Below, piece after piece: positions 31,351 to 40,003 of a stretch of 46,095 nt of DNA. The position numbers and the translations under genes were made by a program. Position 1 is the first letter of the stretch. Each line of letters begins with the position of its first letter. Source of the stretch: a virus; IMG/VR virus record IMGVR_UViG_3300044971_001141, positions 1 to 46,095 of that record; one strand, given 5' to 3'. Under the pieces are notes generated by a model, which worked only from the letters and a program-made list of their open reading frames with translations, did no database searches and was not told the origin of the DNA.

Positions 31351-33496
31351 ATTGATGAATTATGAGTACAATATCACTATGGCGTGGCTACGCTAACAAG
31401 GTTGAGGATATATCCCTTGATGAATTTTTAAACCGAATTAAGTACGGTACATGGCGTACTGAAGTGGAAAAGGTCAGGGCTATTGAGGATAAAGCAAAAC
31501 GTGATACCGCAAAAAGGCAGCTTCTCGGAGTAACCGTTTCCGGTACATTCCCCGATGGCGAGCGCAAAGAGGCGAATCTGATTACCCATTCCGGTTACAT
31601 CTGCATTGACATCGATAATCAGGCACTTGAAGCTGAGCAACTCAAAAATGACCCGTACACCTTCGCGTTTTTCAGGTCGGCATCAGGAAACGGGGCGGCG
31701 ATTATTGTGAAGGTTAACCCGGAAAAGCATAAAGAAAGTTACCGCTGGCTGTCCGAATACTACTTTATGCAGTACGGATTGACCGCAGACGATGCACCAA
31801 AAAACCCAGCATCCCTTCGTTTCGTATCATTTGACCCCGATTTGTTTATTAATGACAAGGCAATAAAAAGCAAGGCAAAATCGGACAAACCGATAAAACC
31901 GAAATCCATGCCATACATCGGCACTTCGCAGGAACTTGACCGGGTGGTTCAGGAAATAATGGATAAAGGCCTGAGTATAGCCGAAAGCTATGAGGATTAC
32001 CGGAACCTTGGGTTTGCACTTGCTGAAGGTTACGGTGAACAGGGGCGCGGGTACTTCCATACCTTATGCAGTATGTCCCCGAAGTATCGCACGAATCAGG
32101 CCGATAAGCAGTTTGATATCAGTTTAAAAAGGGCAAAAGGAGGCGGCAGCATAACGGTAGGAACTTTTTGGTACATGGTGAAAAACGCGGGAATAACCAT
32201 TGACTACTCACGCAAAAAGGAATTGATGACCGTGGCCGCGGTGGGTAAAAAGTCGGGGCGGCAAAAAGAATCCGTTATTGAATCGCTGACCACGATTAAC
32301 GGACTTGACCCGAACGAGGCATCTGAATTAGTGAATCAGATATACAACAGGAATGACATTGATGTTTCCAGTCTGGCCAAAGGAGGAGGCGGGAATATAA
32401 TTACAAGTCTGGCCGAGTTTATTGAAATGAATCACCGCATACGGCGTAATGCCATAACGGGCAGACTTGAGGAAAGCGGAACCGAAATAAGGGCCGAGCG
32501 CATGAATACCATTTACTTAAAAGCCCAAACTTTTTTTGAACACGCTAAAATTCCGATGGATATATTTGAGCGCATCCTTTATTCTGAAATGATTAAGGAC
32601 TTTAACCCGTTTGACGATTATATCAATATGAACCAACACCGTAAGGGCAGCGGAAACATTGACAAAATAATTGCTACCATAAGTACGGACACACCCATGG
32701 CCGCCATGTTTATCCGCAAATGGATGCTCAGTTGGTTTGCCGCCATGGACGGCCACCCTGTCCGCTCGGTATTGGCACTATGCGGTGGGCAGAACAGCGG
32801 AAAAACGGAATGGTTCCGGCGGTTACTACCAGATGCGCTGAAACGCTATTATGCCGAAAGTAAGATGGATGCGGGCAAAGACGATGAAATCCTGATGTGC
32901 CAGCGGCTTATTGTTATGGATGACGAAATGGGCGGCAAAAGTAAGCAGGATGAAAAGAGGTTTAAGGAACTGACATCGAAATCCATTTTTTCCCTGCGCG
33001 CCCCTTACGCAAGGCATAACGAAGATTACAAGCGTCTGGCCGTAATGTGCGGCACCGCTAACGACCCGAATATAATTAACGACTCCACGGGTAACACGCG
33101 CATCCTTCCCGTAACGGTAAAGAAAATTGACCACGACCTTTACAACTCAGTAAATAAAGACGAACTTTTTATGGAGTTATGGCGGGCATATCAGTCAGGT
33201 GAGGAATGGCAACTTACCCGGGTCGAACTGGATGCCCTTCAGGAAATCAGCCAGCAGTTTGAAGTGATACCTTTTGAGCGCGAATTGATAAGTCAGTTTT
33301 TCGCGAAACCGGATTACACTACTGAACACATGGCGGTCAAACTTACGGCCACGGAAATCAAAACGGAAATCGAAAATTACACCCGTCAGCAGATTCGTAA
33401 CATGACCCGATTCGGCATTGAACTAAAAAATGTTTTGGGAAATAGTTTACACGGAAAGCGAAACGGGGTTATGAGCCGTTATTACCGGGTCGTAAG

Positions 33497-33757
<261 letters not shown>

Positions 33758-33766
33758 CAGACCCCC

Positions 33767-33782
33767 AAAAAAAAAAAAAAAA
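33767..33782. repeat. A16 homopolymer ending in the helicase start codon
   Basis: Sixteen A in a row; the last is the A of the ATG at 33782, preceded by CCCCC. A-rich leaders help translation in Bacteroidota, but this length is prone to slippage in replication, transcription and sequencing. Confidence 0.95.
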
Positions 33783-35179
33783 TGATACAGTTAAGACCAT
33801 ACCAAATTGAAGCGGTGCGAAAACTGCGCGAAGGATTTGCTCAGGGCCATATCAGGCAGGTGCTGGTTATGCCTACCGGAGCGGGAAAAACCGCCACGTT
33901 TTCCGAAATAGTGCGGCTGGCATCCGAGCGAGGAACCGAAACATTGGTACTGACAGACCGCATCGAACTTTTTAAGCAGACATTTGCCGCGATAGCGAAG
34001 GCAGGCGTAAAGCAGCCTAACGTGGCCATGGTGGAAACCTTTGCAAATAAGATGAAACGCGGTGAGGTTACAACATTGGATTTGATTATTGCAGATGAAT
34101 GCCACAAGGCCAACTTCACCAAGGTAATTGAAGCCTTCCCGTTTGCAAAAGTTTTGGGAATAACAGCCACGCCGATAGGTAAGCACTTCCATAAGCTATA
34201 CACGAACATCGTGCAGCCTATTGACATTCCCGAACTGATTGCAGACGATTACCTATCCCCGTGCAAAGGATATCAGATGCAGGACGATTTGAGCGACCTT
34301 CAGCTTGGCCGTAACGGGGATTTCACAGAGGAAAGTCAGTACAAACACTACAACAACTCGCGGCTGTTTGAGGGAGTGATTACCGAATACCGCGAAAAGG
34401 GTCACGGATCCACGGTTGTTTTCAACTGCAACATTGAACACGCGGTAAACATGACCAGAGAATTTCGCAAAGCCGGTATTGAATCGGAGTGCATAACTTC
34501 TTTTACGCCGAAACAGGAACGGGATCGCATACTTTCGGCCTTTGAGCAGGGATTGTTTCCCGTGCTGAATAACTGCGGCATTCTGACTACCGGATGGGAT
34601 TGCCCGCGTGTGGAAACAATAATCATGAACAGGGCCACGACATCGCTCCCGTTGTGGCTGCAATGCTGCGGAAGGGGGAGCCGTAAGCATCCGGGCAAAA
34701 CACATTTCACGGTTTTGGATTTCGGTCTTAACTTTAACCGCCACGGTTTATGGCATGAGCCGCGCAACTGGACACTTGACCCGCCGAAAAAAAAGAAAAA
34801 AGGAACCGACATCGCCCCGGTCAAAGAATGCCCCGCCTGCGGAATGATGGTATCAGCATCGGCTGCATCATGCGAATGCGGGTACATCTGGCCGCGTAAG
34901 GAAAAACCTCTATTGCAGGGTACTATGGTTCAGGTTGCAGACATCATGCACCTGAACGGGCTTCGGGTGGGTGACTTAAATCTGGCCGAACTTAAAGCAC
35001 TTCAGGATAAGAAAGTTTACAAGGCCAGTTACATCTGGCGCATCGTCCGCTCACGAGGAATTGGCGCAATTGAAAAATATGCCCAACTTTGCAAATACGA
35101 ATCGGGATGGGTTTACAGGCAAAAAATGGAAATACATAATTCAAAGTATAATGATTACAGAGTCAAGATTGCAGGCTGA
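33782..35179 (+). CDS. SF2 DNA helicase (DEAD/DEAH type) with zinc finger
   Basis: 465 aa. Motifs: LRPYQIEAV (Q-like), PTGAGKT (31-37), DECH (105-108), GITATP (about 127), and motif VI in LQCCGRGSRKHPGKTHF. The C-terminal region has a zinc-ribbon CPACGMM...CECGY at about 358-378. It resembles the SSL2/RecQ-like helicases common in phage replication modules, which open or remodel DNA forks. Confidence 0.88.
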   Translation: MIQLRPYQIEAVRKLREGFAQGHIRQVLVMPTGAGKTATFSEIVRLASERGTETLVLTDRIELFKQTFAAIAKAGVKQPNVAMVETFANKMKRGEVTTLDLIIADECHKANFTKVIEAFPFAKVLGITATPIGKHFHKLYTNIVQPIDIPELIADDYLSPCKGYQMQDDLSDLQLGRNGDFTEESQYKHYNNSRLFEGVITEYREKGHGSTVVFNCNIEHAVNMTREFRKAGIESECITSFTPKQERDRILSAFEQGLFPVLNNCGILTTGWDCPRVETIIMNRATTSLPLWLQCCGRGSRKHPGKTHFTVLDFGLNFNRHGLWHEPRNWTLDPPKKKKKGTDIAPVKECPACGMMVSASAASCECGYIWPRKEKPLLQGTMVQVADIMHLNGLRVGDLNLAELKALQDKKVYKASYIWRIVRSRGIGAIEKYAQLCKYESGWVYRQKMEIHNSKYNDYRVKIAG

Positions 35180-35480
35180 TTGCTATGTATGGTTCCATAA
35201 CAACTACCCAGCATACCGTGGTTTATTATGCTATAACCTCAGCAACTCAAAAAACAAAATAGACGGCAACCGAAACAAGGCCATGGGTCTGCAAAAGGGC
35301 AGGGCCGACATGACCCTGTATGCCAAAAGAACCGCATATTTTTTTGAGTTTAAAACGGAAACTGGCATCCAATCACCAGACCAAAAGGCATGGCAGGCCA
35401 AGGTAACTGAGCATGGATTTCAGTACCATATCGTGCGGTCATTCGCAGATTTTCAACAAAAAATACTTTCAATTATATAA
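35151..35480 (+). CDS. VRR-NUC nuclease (109 aa)
   Basis: I chose ATG 35151 (MITESRLQADC), overlapping the helicase by 29 bases, rather than the 30-residue longer form. Motifs of the small phage VRR-NUC enzymes are visible: LQKGRADMTLY (catalytic Asp), YFFEFKTETGIQSPDQKAW (the E-x-K core and QS..Q) and a final HIVRS. It probably cleaves branched DNA made by the ERF/helicase system. Confidence 0.82.
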   Translation: MITESRLQADCYVWFHNNYPAYRGLLCYNLSNSKNKIDGNRNKAMGLQKGRADMTLYAKRTAYFFEFKTETGIQSPDQKAWQAKVTEHGFQYHIVRSFADFQQKILSII

Positions 35481-35486
35481 TTATAG

Positions 35487-35600
35487 TATCTTTGCCAAAA
35501 CTTTCAGTGATGTCTGCAACCTGAGAACGGATGCACAACTGATGACAGCCCGGAAAGACGGGCACAAGGTCAGGTAGTGGCTGATTACCCTGCCTGACCG
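35487..35600 (+). promoter_or_regulatory. Promoter and structured 5' leader of the methylase operon
   Basis: TATCTTTG at 35487-35494 starts a leader of about 115 bases. Stable hairpins: GCCCG-GAAAGA-CGGGC (35548-35563) and GGTCAGG/CCTGACC, a 7-bp perfect stem ending near 35600, just before the ATG at 35615. A third pairing, TCAGT with ACTGA, encloses the first part. No T-run follows, so it is a leader rather than a terminated RNA. It might be a riboswitch or a binding site for the methylase itself. Confidence 0.5.
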
Positions 35601-35614
35601 CTAAATTGAAACGA

Positions 35615-35860
35615 ATGAAACAATACATCGCCATAGACACGCTGACGGGTTACCTTGATAAAGGCAAAGTTTATTTCGGTCATGAAACGGCCACGGGAGT
35701 GAGCATCGAGGGTAATGTTTACCCGCGTTCTTTGTTCAAGCGTAAAATCGGACGGCAACGGGGCAACGGGGAGAAACGGGGCTATCAGGTATATGGCAAG
35801 TATTCTAATCGTGAAAAGGTCAGGGAGTATGCACGACAACTGGATAATGAAACACGGTAG
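35615..35860 (+). CDS. Small conserved protein before the methylase (81 aa)
   Basis: ATG 35615 (MKQYIAIDTLTGYLDKGKVY) is preferred over a TTG at 35606. Contains FGHETATGVSIEGNVYPRSL and a very basic C-terminal half (KRKIGRQRGNGEKRGY). Overlaps the methylase start by 14 bases, so the two are coupled. Unknown function; basic character suggests nucleic acid binding. Confidence 0.55.
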   Translation: MKQYIAIDTLTGYLDKGKVYFGHETATGVSIEGNVYPRSLFKRKIGRQRGNGEKRGYQVYGKYSNREKVREYARQLDNETR

Positions 35861-36986
35861 TCTATTTTCCGGGATTGGGGGCTTTGACTTGGCAGCCGAA
35901 TGGATGGGATGGGATAATATCTTTCATTGCGAGTGGAATCCGTTTGGGCAGAAAGTCCTTAAACATTATTGGCCTAAAGCAATATCATATCATGACATCA
36001 CAAAAACAGACTTTACTATTCACCGAGGAAACATTGACATCCTCACGGGAGGTTTTCCATGTCAGCCCTACTCAATGGCAGGAAAACGACTCGGAAAAGA
36101 TGATGAACGCCATTTGTGGCCAGAAATGCTTAGAGCAATACGGGAAATTCAGCCGCGTTGGGTTGTGGGCGAAAACGTTCTCGGCCTTGTTAATTGGAAT
36201 GGAGGGTTGGTATTCGAGGAGGTGCAGGCTGACTTGGAAGCTGAAGGGTACGAAGTACAACCGTATGTACTTCCAGCTGTTTCCGTCAACGCTCCCCACA
36301 GAAGAGATAGGGTTTGGTTTGTTGCCTACGCCAACCGCAATACAACGGGAACATCCGGAGAGAGTAGAAGCATTAAAAGAAGCCGGAGCAACATCAATGT
36401 TCAGCAGAGCGAACGGGGAAGCAAGACCGAACTCAATAATAGACCATTTGCAGTTCCACGGGATGTTACCAACCCCAACGGCGTTCGATTACAACAGCGC
36501 AAGAACACCGGAGAAATGGGAGGAGGACAAACAGAAATGGGCGGACAAGGGAGTGAATCTACAAATGCCATTGAAACAAATGGCAAGGTTGCAAATGTTA
36601 CCCACCCCCACCGCAATGGACTCAACCAACGCAACGGCAACGATGAAGAGCAGCCAAGTCAAGGAGGGTTCAATGCACTCGGTAACGCTGACACGGGCAA
36701 TGAGTATGGGGATGCTCCCGACACCTACTTGCCAGGATGCAAAGCAAAAGGAGAACAGTCCATCGCAACAACACAAAGTACAGGAATTGGCTATCAGAGT
36801 GGCGGGTGGGACGGGTTCCCAACTCAATCCCCAATTTGTGGCGGAGATGATGGGCTTCCCACCGAATTGGACGGAATTACCTTTTCTAAATGGAGAAACG
36901 AATCAATCAAAGCCGCAGGAAACGCCATAGTCCCGCAAGTTGTTTATCAAATTTTCAAAGCAATAGAGGAATATGACCAACTATAA
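35847..36986 (+). CDS. DNA C5-cytosine methyltransferase, copy B (complete)
   Basis: 379 aa from ATG 35847 (MKHGSLFSGIGGFDLAAEWM, motif I). Motif IV GGFPCQPYS, VI VVGENV, VIII NAPHRRDRVWF and IX/X KAAGNAIVPQVVYQIF are all present, so the enzyme should be active. About 190 residues between VIII and IX are low-complexity and shaped by the overprinted frame. It is the complete counterpart of copy A (offset 36,012 bases in the N-terminal part) and differs mainly in this middle region. No restriction partner is seen, so it is probably an anti-restriction methylase. Confidence 0.92.
   Translation: MKHGSLFSGIGGFDLAAEWMGWDNIFHCEWNPFGQKVLKHYWPKAISYHDITKTDFTIHRGNIDILTGGFPCQPYSMAGKRLGKDDERHLWPEMLRAIREIQPRWVVGENVLGLVNWNGGLVFEEVQADLEAEGYEVQPYVLPAVSVNAPHRRDRVWFVAYANRNTTGTSGESRSIKRSRSNINVQQSERGSKTELNNRPFAVPRDVTNPNGVRLQQRKNTGEMGGGQTEMGGQGSESTNAIETNGKVANVTHPHRNGLNQRNGNDEEQPSQGGFNALGNADTGNEYGDAPDTYLPGCKAKGEQSIATTQSTGIGYQSGGWDGFPTQSPICGGDDGLPTELDGITFSKWRNESIKAAGNAIVPQVVYQIFKAIEEYDQL
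35992..36930 (+). CDS. Overprinted inner-frame protein, copy B (LPTP-repeat, 312 aa)
   Basis: Complete ORF from ATG 35992 (MTSQKQTLLFTEETLTSSRE) to 36930, wholly inside the methylase gene and one base ahead of its frame. Blocks: GWYSRRCRLTWKLKGTKYNR; modules opening with LLPTPTA, MLPTPTA, MLPTPTAMD or MLPTPTC; ending LNPQFVAEMMGFPPNWTELP. Versus copy A it has one extra module (FDYNSARTPEKWEEDKQKW...), with all size changes multiples of three, so both frames stay open. No biochemical function is known. It may act with the methylase. Confidence 0.78.
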   Translation: MTSQKQTLLFTEETLTSSREVFHVSPTQWQENDSEKMMNAICGQKCLEQYGKFSRVGLWAKTFSALLIGMEGWYSRRCRLTWKLKGTKYNRMYFQLFPSTLPTEEIGFGLLPTPTAIQREHPERVEALKEAGATSMFSRANGEARPNSIIDHLQFHGMLPTPTAFDYNSARTPEKWEEDKQKWADKGVNLQMPLKQMARLQMLPTPTAMDSTNATATMKSSQVKEGSMHSVTLTRAMSMGMLPTPTCQDAKQKENSPSQQHKVQELAIRVAGGTGSQLNPQFVAEMMGFPPNWTELPFLNGETNQSKPQETP

Positions 36987-37100
36987 TGAACCGTTCACCC
37001 ATTCCGAGGTAGCGGAGTTTATCACGGAGTGCATCTGGCTGGGGCTGGATGTACCTACGGAGGATGAACTGGTGGAATTTTGCCACATCGGACGGGAATA
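36013..37100. repeat. Homologous block shared with positions 1-1060
   Basis: Position 1 aligns to 36013. About 11 differences in the first 360 bases, more in the middle of the methylase, then high identity again through the stop and the following small gene until about 1050/37100, after which sequences diverge. The copies are related but clearly not identical, so this is not a simple terminal duplication. Confidence 0.85.
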
Positions 37101-37137
37101 CGCCAAGTTAATTTTAAAACACTTAGAAAATGTTTGA
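36973..37137 (+). CDS. Small conserved phage protein, copy B (54 aa)
   Basis: Begins MTNYNEPFTHSEVAEFITEC, near-identical to 928-1110 up to HIGREYAK, then ends LILKHLENV. The start overlaps the methylase stop by 14 bases as in unit 1. Together with the methylase it forms the homologous block shared by the two units. Confidence 0.7.
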   Translation: MTNYNEPFTHSEVAEFITECIWLGLDVPTEDELVEFCHIGREYAKLILKHLENV

Positions 37138-37339
37138 CATAAACTTATATCATCTGGAAACCTGCGAAACCAGAAAAATTAAAATGCCATTTGTCCCTAA
37201 CATAGGTCATAGAATTTATTTAGGCGATTTGTTTAAAGAGTTTGCCATGAATGACAATGAACACATGGCCATCGTAAAAGTAGTTGAATACGATATTATG
37301 ATGAATGAGATATTAGTAATAGTTGAAACACAAATGTGA
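37130..37339 (+). CDS. Hypothetical protein (69 aa)
   Basis: Begins MFDINLYHLETCETRKIKMP and ends MMNEILVIVETQM; small alpha/beta. Overlaps the preceding stop by 8 bases. It replaces the unrelated 59-residue gene found at this place in unit 1. Confidence 0.55.
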   Translation: MFDINLYHLETCETRKIKMPFVPNIGHRIYLGDLFKEFAMNDNEHMAIVKVVEYDIMMNEILVIVETQM

Positions 37340-37350
37340 AATAAATCACT

Positions 37351-37358
37351 TAAATTTG
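37351..37358 (+). promoter_or_regulatory. -7 promoter box before unit 2 packaging operon
   Basis: TAAATTTG 7 bases before the ATG at 37366. A TTG at 37323-37325 is 25 bases upstream, slightly too far for a canonical -33 box. Equivalent in place to the box at 1260. Confidence 0.5.
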
Positions 37359-37365
37359 CAACAAT

Positions 37366-37572
37366 ATGGCAACTTACATTAACAAAATCAGTTTAAAGAA
37401 AAAACAATTTGGCACTCAGTTTACTGGCTTATCAGAAGACTTTATAGCTCAAATTAAAGAACACACCAACGAAAAAGGGTACTTTAACTTTGAAATCAAA
37501 GAACGGCGTGAACCTTCCGAAAAAGGCGAAACGCACTACATAGTTGTAAGCGAATGGAAACCGAAAGCATGA
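37366..37572 (+). CDS. Conserved small phage protein, unit 2 (68 aa)
   Basis: Homologue of 1272-1478: same length, with SLKK near the start, EKGYFNFEIKERREPSEKGE and a final W-KPKA. Strong divergence in the N-terminal half with strict conservation of the EKGYxNFEIKER block suggests that block is the functional core. Confidence 0.7.
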   Translation: MATYINKISLKKKQFGTQFTGLSEDFIAQIKEHTNEKGYFNFEIKERREPSEKGETHYIVVSEWKPKA

Positions 37573-37751
37573 AACACGCTGACGTACTATATTGGATCGA
37601 AACGTATCACTACACCTACGGGTATATACCAACACTTGTGGCGATTATGCACGGGTGTAAAATCGGCTACTCATGGGCTACCGTATGCCGTAACGATTAC
37701 GAAAAATCACTTGTAGCTAAATGCCTTAACGATGCCCCTGCCAAAACGTAA
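37569..37751 (+). CDS. Small helix-turn-helix-like protein, unit 2 (60 aa)
   Basis: ATG 37569 gives an ATGA overlap with the preceding gene. Reads VLYWIETYHYTYGYIPTLVA then IGYSWATVCRNDYEKS, almost the same as 1475-1651. High conservation points to a function needed by both phages despite different terminases. Confidence 0.65.
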   Translation: MKHADVLYWIETYHYTYGYIPTLVAIMHGCKIGYSWATVCRNDYEKSLVAKCLNDAPAKT

Positions 37752-38184
37752 CCCATCCGAAACAAAGGTGGATTTCATGCAGCGGTGCATGAATGACCGT
37801 ACCATGCGCAGCGAGTTTCCGGATGAGGAACAACGCTACGCGGTCTGCCAGCACAACGCCGTGATGGGTGCCGTCAATCAAACCTATACCGATTACCCGC
37901 AGGCTGCAACTGCTAATGCCAAACGTGCGTTAAAGTATCGGGATGAAAGCGGCAACCCGAAAGGATGCGGAACGGCGGTGGGGTGGACACGGGCAAACCA
38001 ACTCGCCAAACGGGAACCGATAAGCCGCGAAACCATAGGCCGCATGGCAGCGTTCGACAGGCATCGGCAAAATAAGGACGTGCCTTATGAGGACGGATGC
38101 GGCGGTCTGATGTGGGATGCCTGGGGCGGGACTGAGGGCATTGAATGGGCGCAAAAAAAACTTAAAGAAATAGACGGGGAATGA
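37732..38184 (+). CDS. Conserved phage protein upstream of terminase, unit 2 (150 aa)
   Basis: Homologue of 1627-2061. Blocks TDYPQAATANAKRALKYRDE, GWTRANQLAKREPISRETIG, NKDVPYEDGCGGL and WDAWGGTEGIEWA are all retained. It overlaps both neighbours. Its conservation next to two unrelated terminase pairs argues that it does not contact the terminase in a sequence-specific way. Confidence 0.75.
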   Translation: MPLPKRNPSETKVDFMQRCMNDRTMRSEFPDEEQRYAVCQHNAVMGAVNQTYTDYPQAATANAKRALKYRDESGNPKGCGTAVGWTRANQLAKREPISRETIGRMAAFDRHRQNKDVPYEDGCGGLMWDAWGGTEGIEWAQKKLKEIDGE

Positions 38185-38561
38185 AAGCCGACAAAGCCAA
38201 AATAGTACTTGAACGCATCGCATCTGGAATGAGCCTGAGAAAAGCGACTGAGTTTAACGAGCCGTGTTCAATGGGTGTGTTCTTAAACTGGGTGAATAAT
38301 AACCCCGAACTTGCGGAGCAGTACGCCCGCGCGCGCGACATCAGGGCTGACATCATCTTTGAGGACTTGGAATCATTATCGAATGAGGAACCGCGAACTG
38401 CCCCTGACGGCAAAGTGGATTCGGGATGGGTGCAGATGCAGCGTTTAAAAATTGACACCTACAAATGGCAGCTTGGTAAGATGAAGCCCAAAACATACGG
38501 GGATAAAATCGACCTTACCAGCGGCGGGGATAAACTAAGCATAAATATCAATGTCGAGTAG
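38181..38561 (+). CDS. terS: Terminase small subunit, unit 2
   Basis: 126 aa. MKADKAKIVLERIASGMSLR begins a helix-turn-helix (LRKATEFNEPCSMGVFLNWV) typical of small terminases, followed by EQYARARDIRADIIFEDLES and KIDTYKWQLGKMKPKTYGDK, the YARARE...KW..GK.....YGDK pattern I know from terminase small subunits. High-confidence family call. Overlaps the large subunit by 11 bases. Confidence 0.85.
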   Translation: MKADKAKIVLERIASGMSLRKATEFNEPCSMGVFLNWVNNNPELAEQYARARDIRADIIFEDLESLSNEEPRTAPDGKVDSGWVQMQRLKIDTYKWQLGKMKPKTYGDKIDLTSGGDKLSININVE

Positions 38562-39912
38562 TGTCAATGCCACTATTAAGACCAACCCCGTTTACAAGCC
38601 CTTAATCGCTGACCAGTCGCGCTACATGATACTGATGGGCGGGAGCGGCAGCGGTAAGTCCGTATTCGCGGCCCAAAAGATAATCCTGCGCTGTTTTGGG
38701 GAGTCAGGCCACCGCATCCTGATTATACGCAAGGTAGCCACCACGTTACGCGGATCAGTTTTTCAGTTATTTAACGACTTACTTTCTGAGTACGACCTGA
38801 AACAAGTGTGCGAAGTGAACAAAACAGAGCGGCGCATCACCTTCCCGAACGGGAGCGAAATCGTGATGGCGGGACTGGATGACCCCGAGAAAATTAAATC
38901 CATTGCAGGGATCAGCAGCGTGTGGGTGGAAGAGGCAACCGAACTGACAGAGTCCGACTTTAACCAGTTGGAACTGAGGGTAAGGGGTGAAACGGTAAGT
39001 TACAAGCAATTCATCATAACCTTTAACCCCATTGATGTAAACCATTGGCTGAAAAAACGGTTTTTCGACCAAAGCGACCCGAATGTAACCACCCTGAAAA
39101 CCACATACAAGGATAACAAGTACCTCGACCCCGACTATATCCACCAGCTTGAAGTTACCATTCGCAACCGCGAGAACCTATACCGCATATACACCCTGGG
39201 CGAGTGGGGGCTGGCTCAGTCAGGTGCGGAATACTTTAAGAACTTCACCCGGTCCGCACACGTGTACCCGGTAGAGTACGACCCCGACCTTCCGATTCAC
39301 CTTTCCTTTGACTTCAATGCCCATCCCGGTATGCATTGGATAGCCGCCCAGATAACCGGGAGCGAAATACGGGTAATTGATGAACAAAGGAGCGTATCGC
39401 CCAGAAACAATACTAAGGGCAGTTGTTACGACTTCAAAGCCAAATACCGAAACCACAATGCTGGGTTATTCATCTACGGTGACCCCAGCGGCAAGAGTGA
39501 GGGCACACGCTCCGAATCGGGCCATAACGACTTCAGGATTATAGAAATGGAACTGGCTGAATACCGACCCCAGATGCGTGTACTACGCAAGGCACCGGGG
39601 CTGGCCATAAACGGGCAATGGATAAACGAGGTATTCGGGAGCGAAAACGGGGGCATACGCGTAAAGGTGAACGACAGATGCCGCATACTCATTGATGACT
39701 TCCTATACCTAAAGGAATCAGCAGACGGGGGCATACTGAAAGAACGTACCAAAGATGCGGAAACGGGCATCAGTTACGAGCGGTTCGGCCATTGCTCCGA
39801 TGCGTTCCGCTACCTGATTACCTACGCATTCAATACCGAGTTTGAGCGTTTCCAAAAAGGGGATGTTGAAAAGTATTCGTTCACGGGTGCGCGAAGCGGC
39901 GTGAAGTTTTGA
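38551..39912 (+). CDS. terL: Terminase large subunit, unit 2 (PBSX/Terminase_3 type)
   Basis: 453 aa. Walker A GGSGSGKS (30-37), Walker B SSVWVEEATELTE (about 127-139), a coupling-like IITFNP motif, and an RNase H nuclease with HLSFDFNAHPG, FIYGDPSGKSEG and GHCSDAFRYL. This is the PBSX-like family, distinct from the terminase at 3254. The stop overlaps the promoter box of the mini-transcript at 39913. Confidence 0.92.
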   Translation: MSSSVNATIKTNPVYKPLIADQSRYMILMGGSGSGKSVFAAQKIILRCFGESGHRILIIRKVATTLRGSVFQLFNDLLSEYDLKQVCEVNKTERRITFPNGSEIVMAGLDDPEKIKSIAGISSVWVEEATELTESDFNQLELRVRGETVSYKQFIITFNPIDVNHWLKKRFFDQSDPNVTTLKTTYKDNKYLDPDYIHQLEVTIRNRENLYRIYTLGEWGLAQSGAEYFKNFTRSAHVYPVEYDPDLPIHLSFDFNAHPGMHWIAAQITGSEIRVIDEQRSVSPRNNTKGSCYDFKAKYRNHNAGLFIYGDPSGKSEGTRSESGHNDFRIIEMELAEYRPQMRVLRKAPGLAINGQWINEVFGSENGGIRVKVNDRCRILIDDFLYLKESADGGILKERTKDAETGISYERFGHCSDAFRYLITYAFNTEFERFQKGDVEKYSFTGARSGVKF

Positions 39913-39990
39913 TACCTTTGTATTCTCTTCATGATTTAAGGTTTGGTTTTAGTTGCGCAGAACCTCCCGCTCGGGGGGTTTTGTGTTTTT
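39913..39990 (+). ncRNA. Promoter-terminator mini-transcript, copy 2 (candidate small RNA)
   Basis: TACCTTTG (39913-39920) directly abuts the terminase stop. About 40 bases on, a hairpin AACCTCCC/GGGGGGTT (39961-39968 / 39973-39980, loop GCTC) is followed by TTGTGTTTTT. The core shares TCTTCATG, AGGTTTG and TTTAGTTGC with copy 1 at 21615, which lies in another gene context. No ORF is present. A conserved phage small RNA is the simplest reading. Confidence 0.55.
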
Positions 39991-40003
39991 GATACCCCAC
40001 AAA

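Noticed and set aside
38320-38345. CG-rich alternating run (gcccgcgcgcgcg) in the unit 2 small terminase
   Set aside because: It is short and simply encodes Ala-Arg-Ala-Arg of the conserved YARARD motif.
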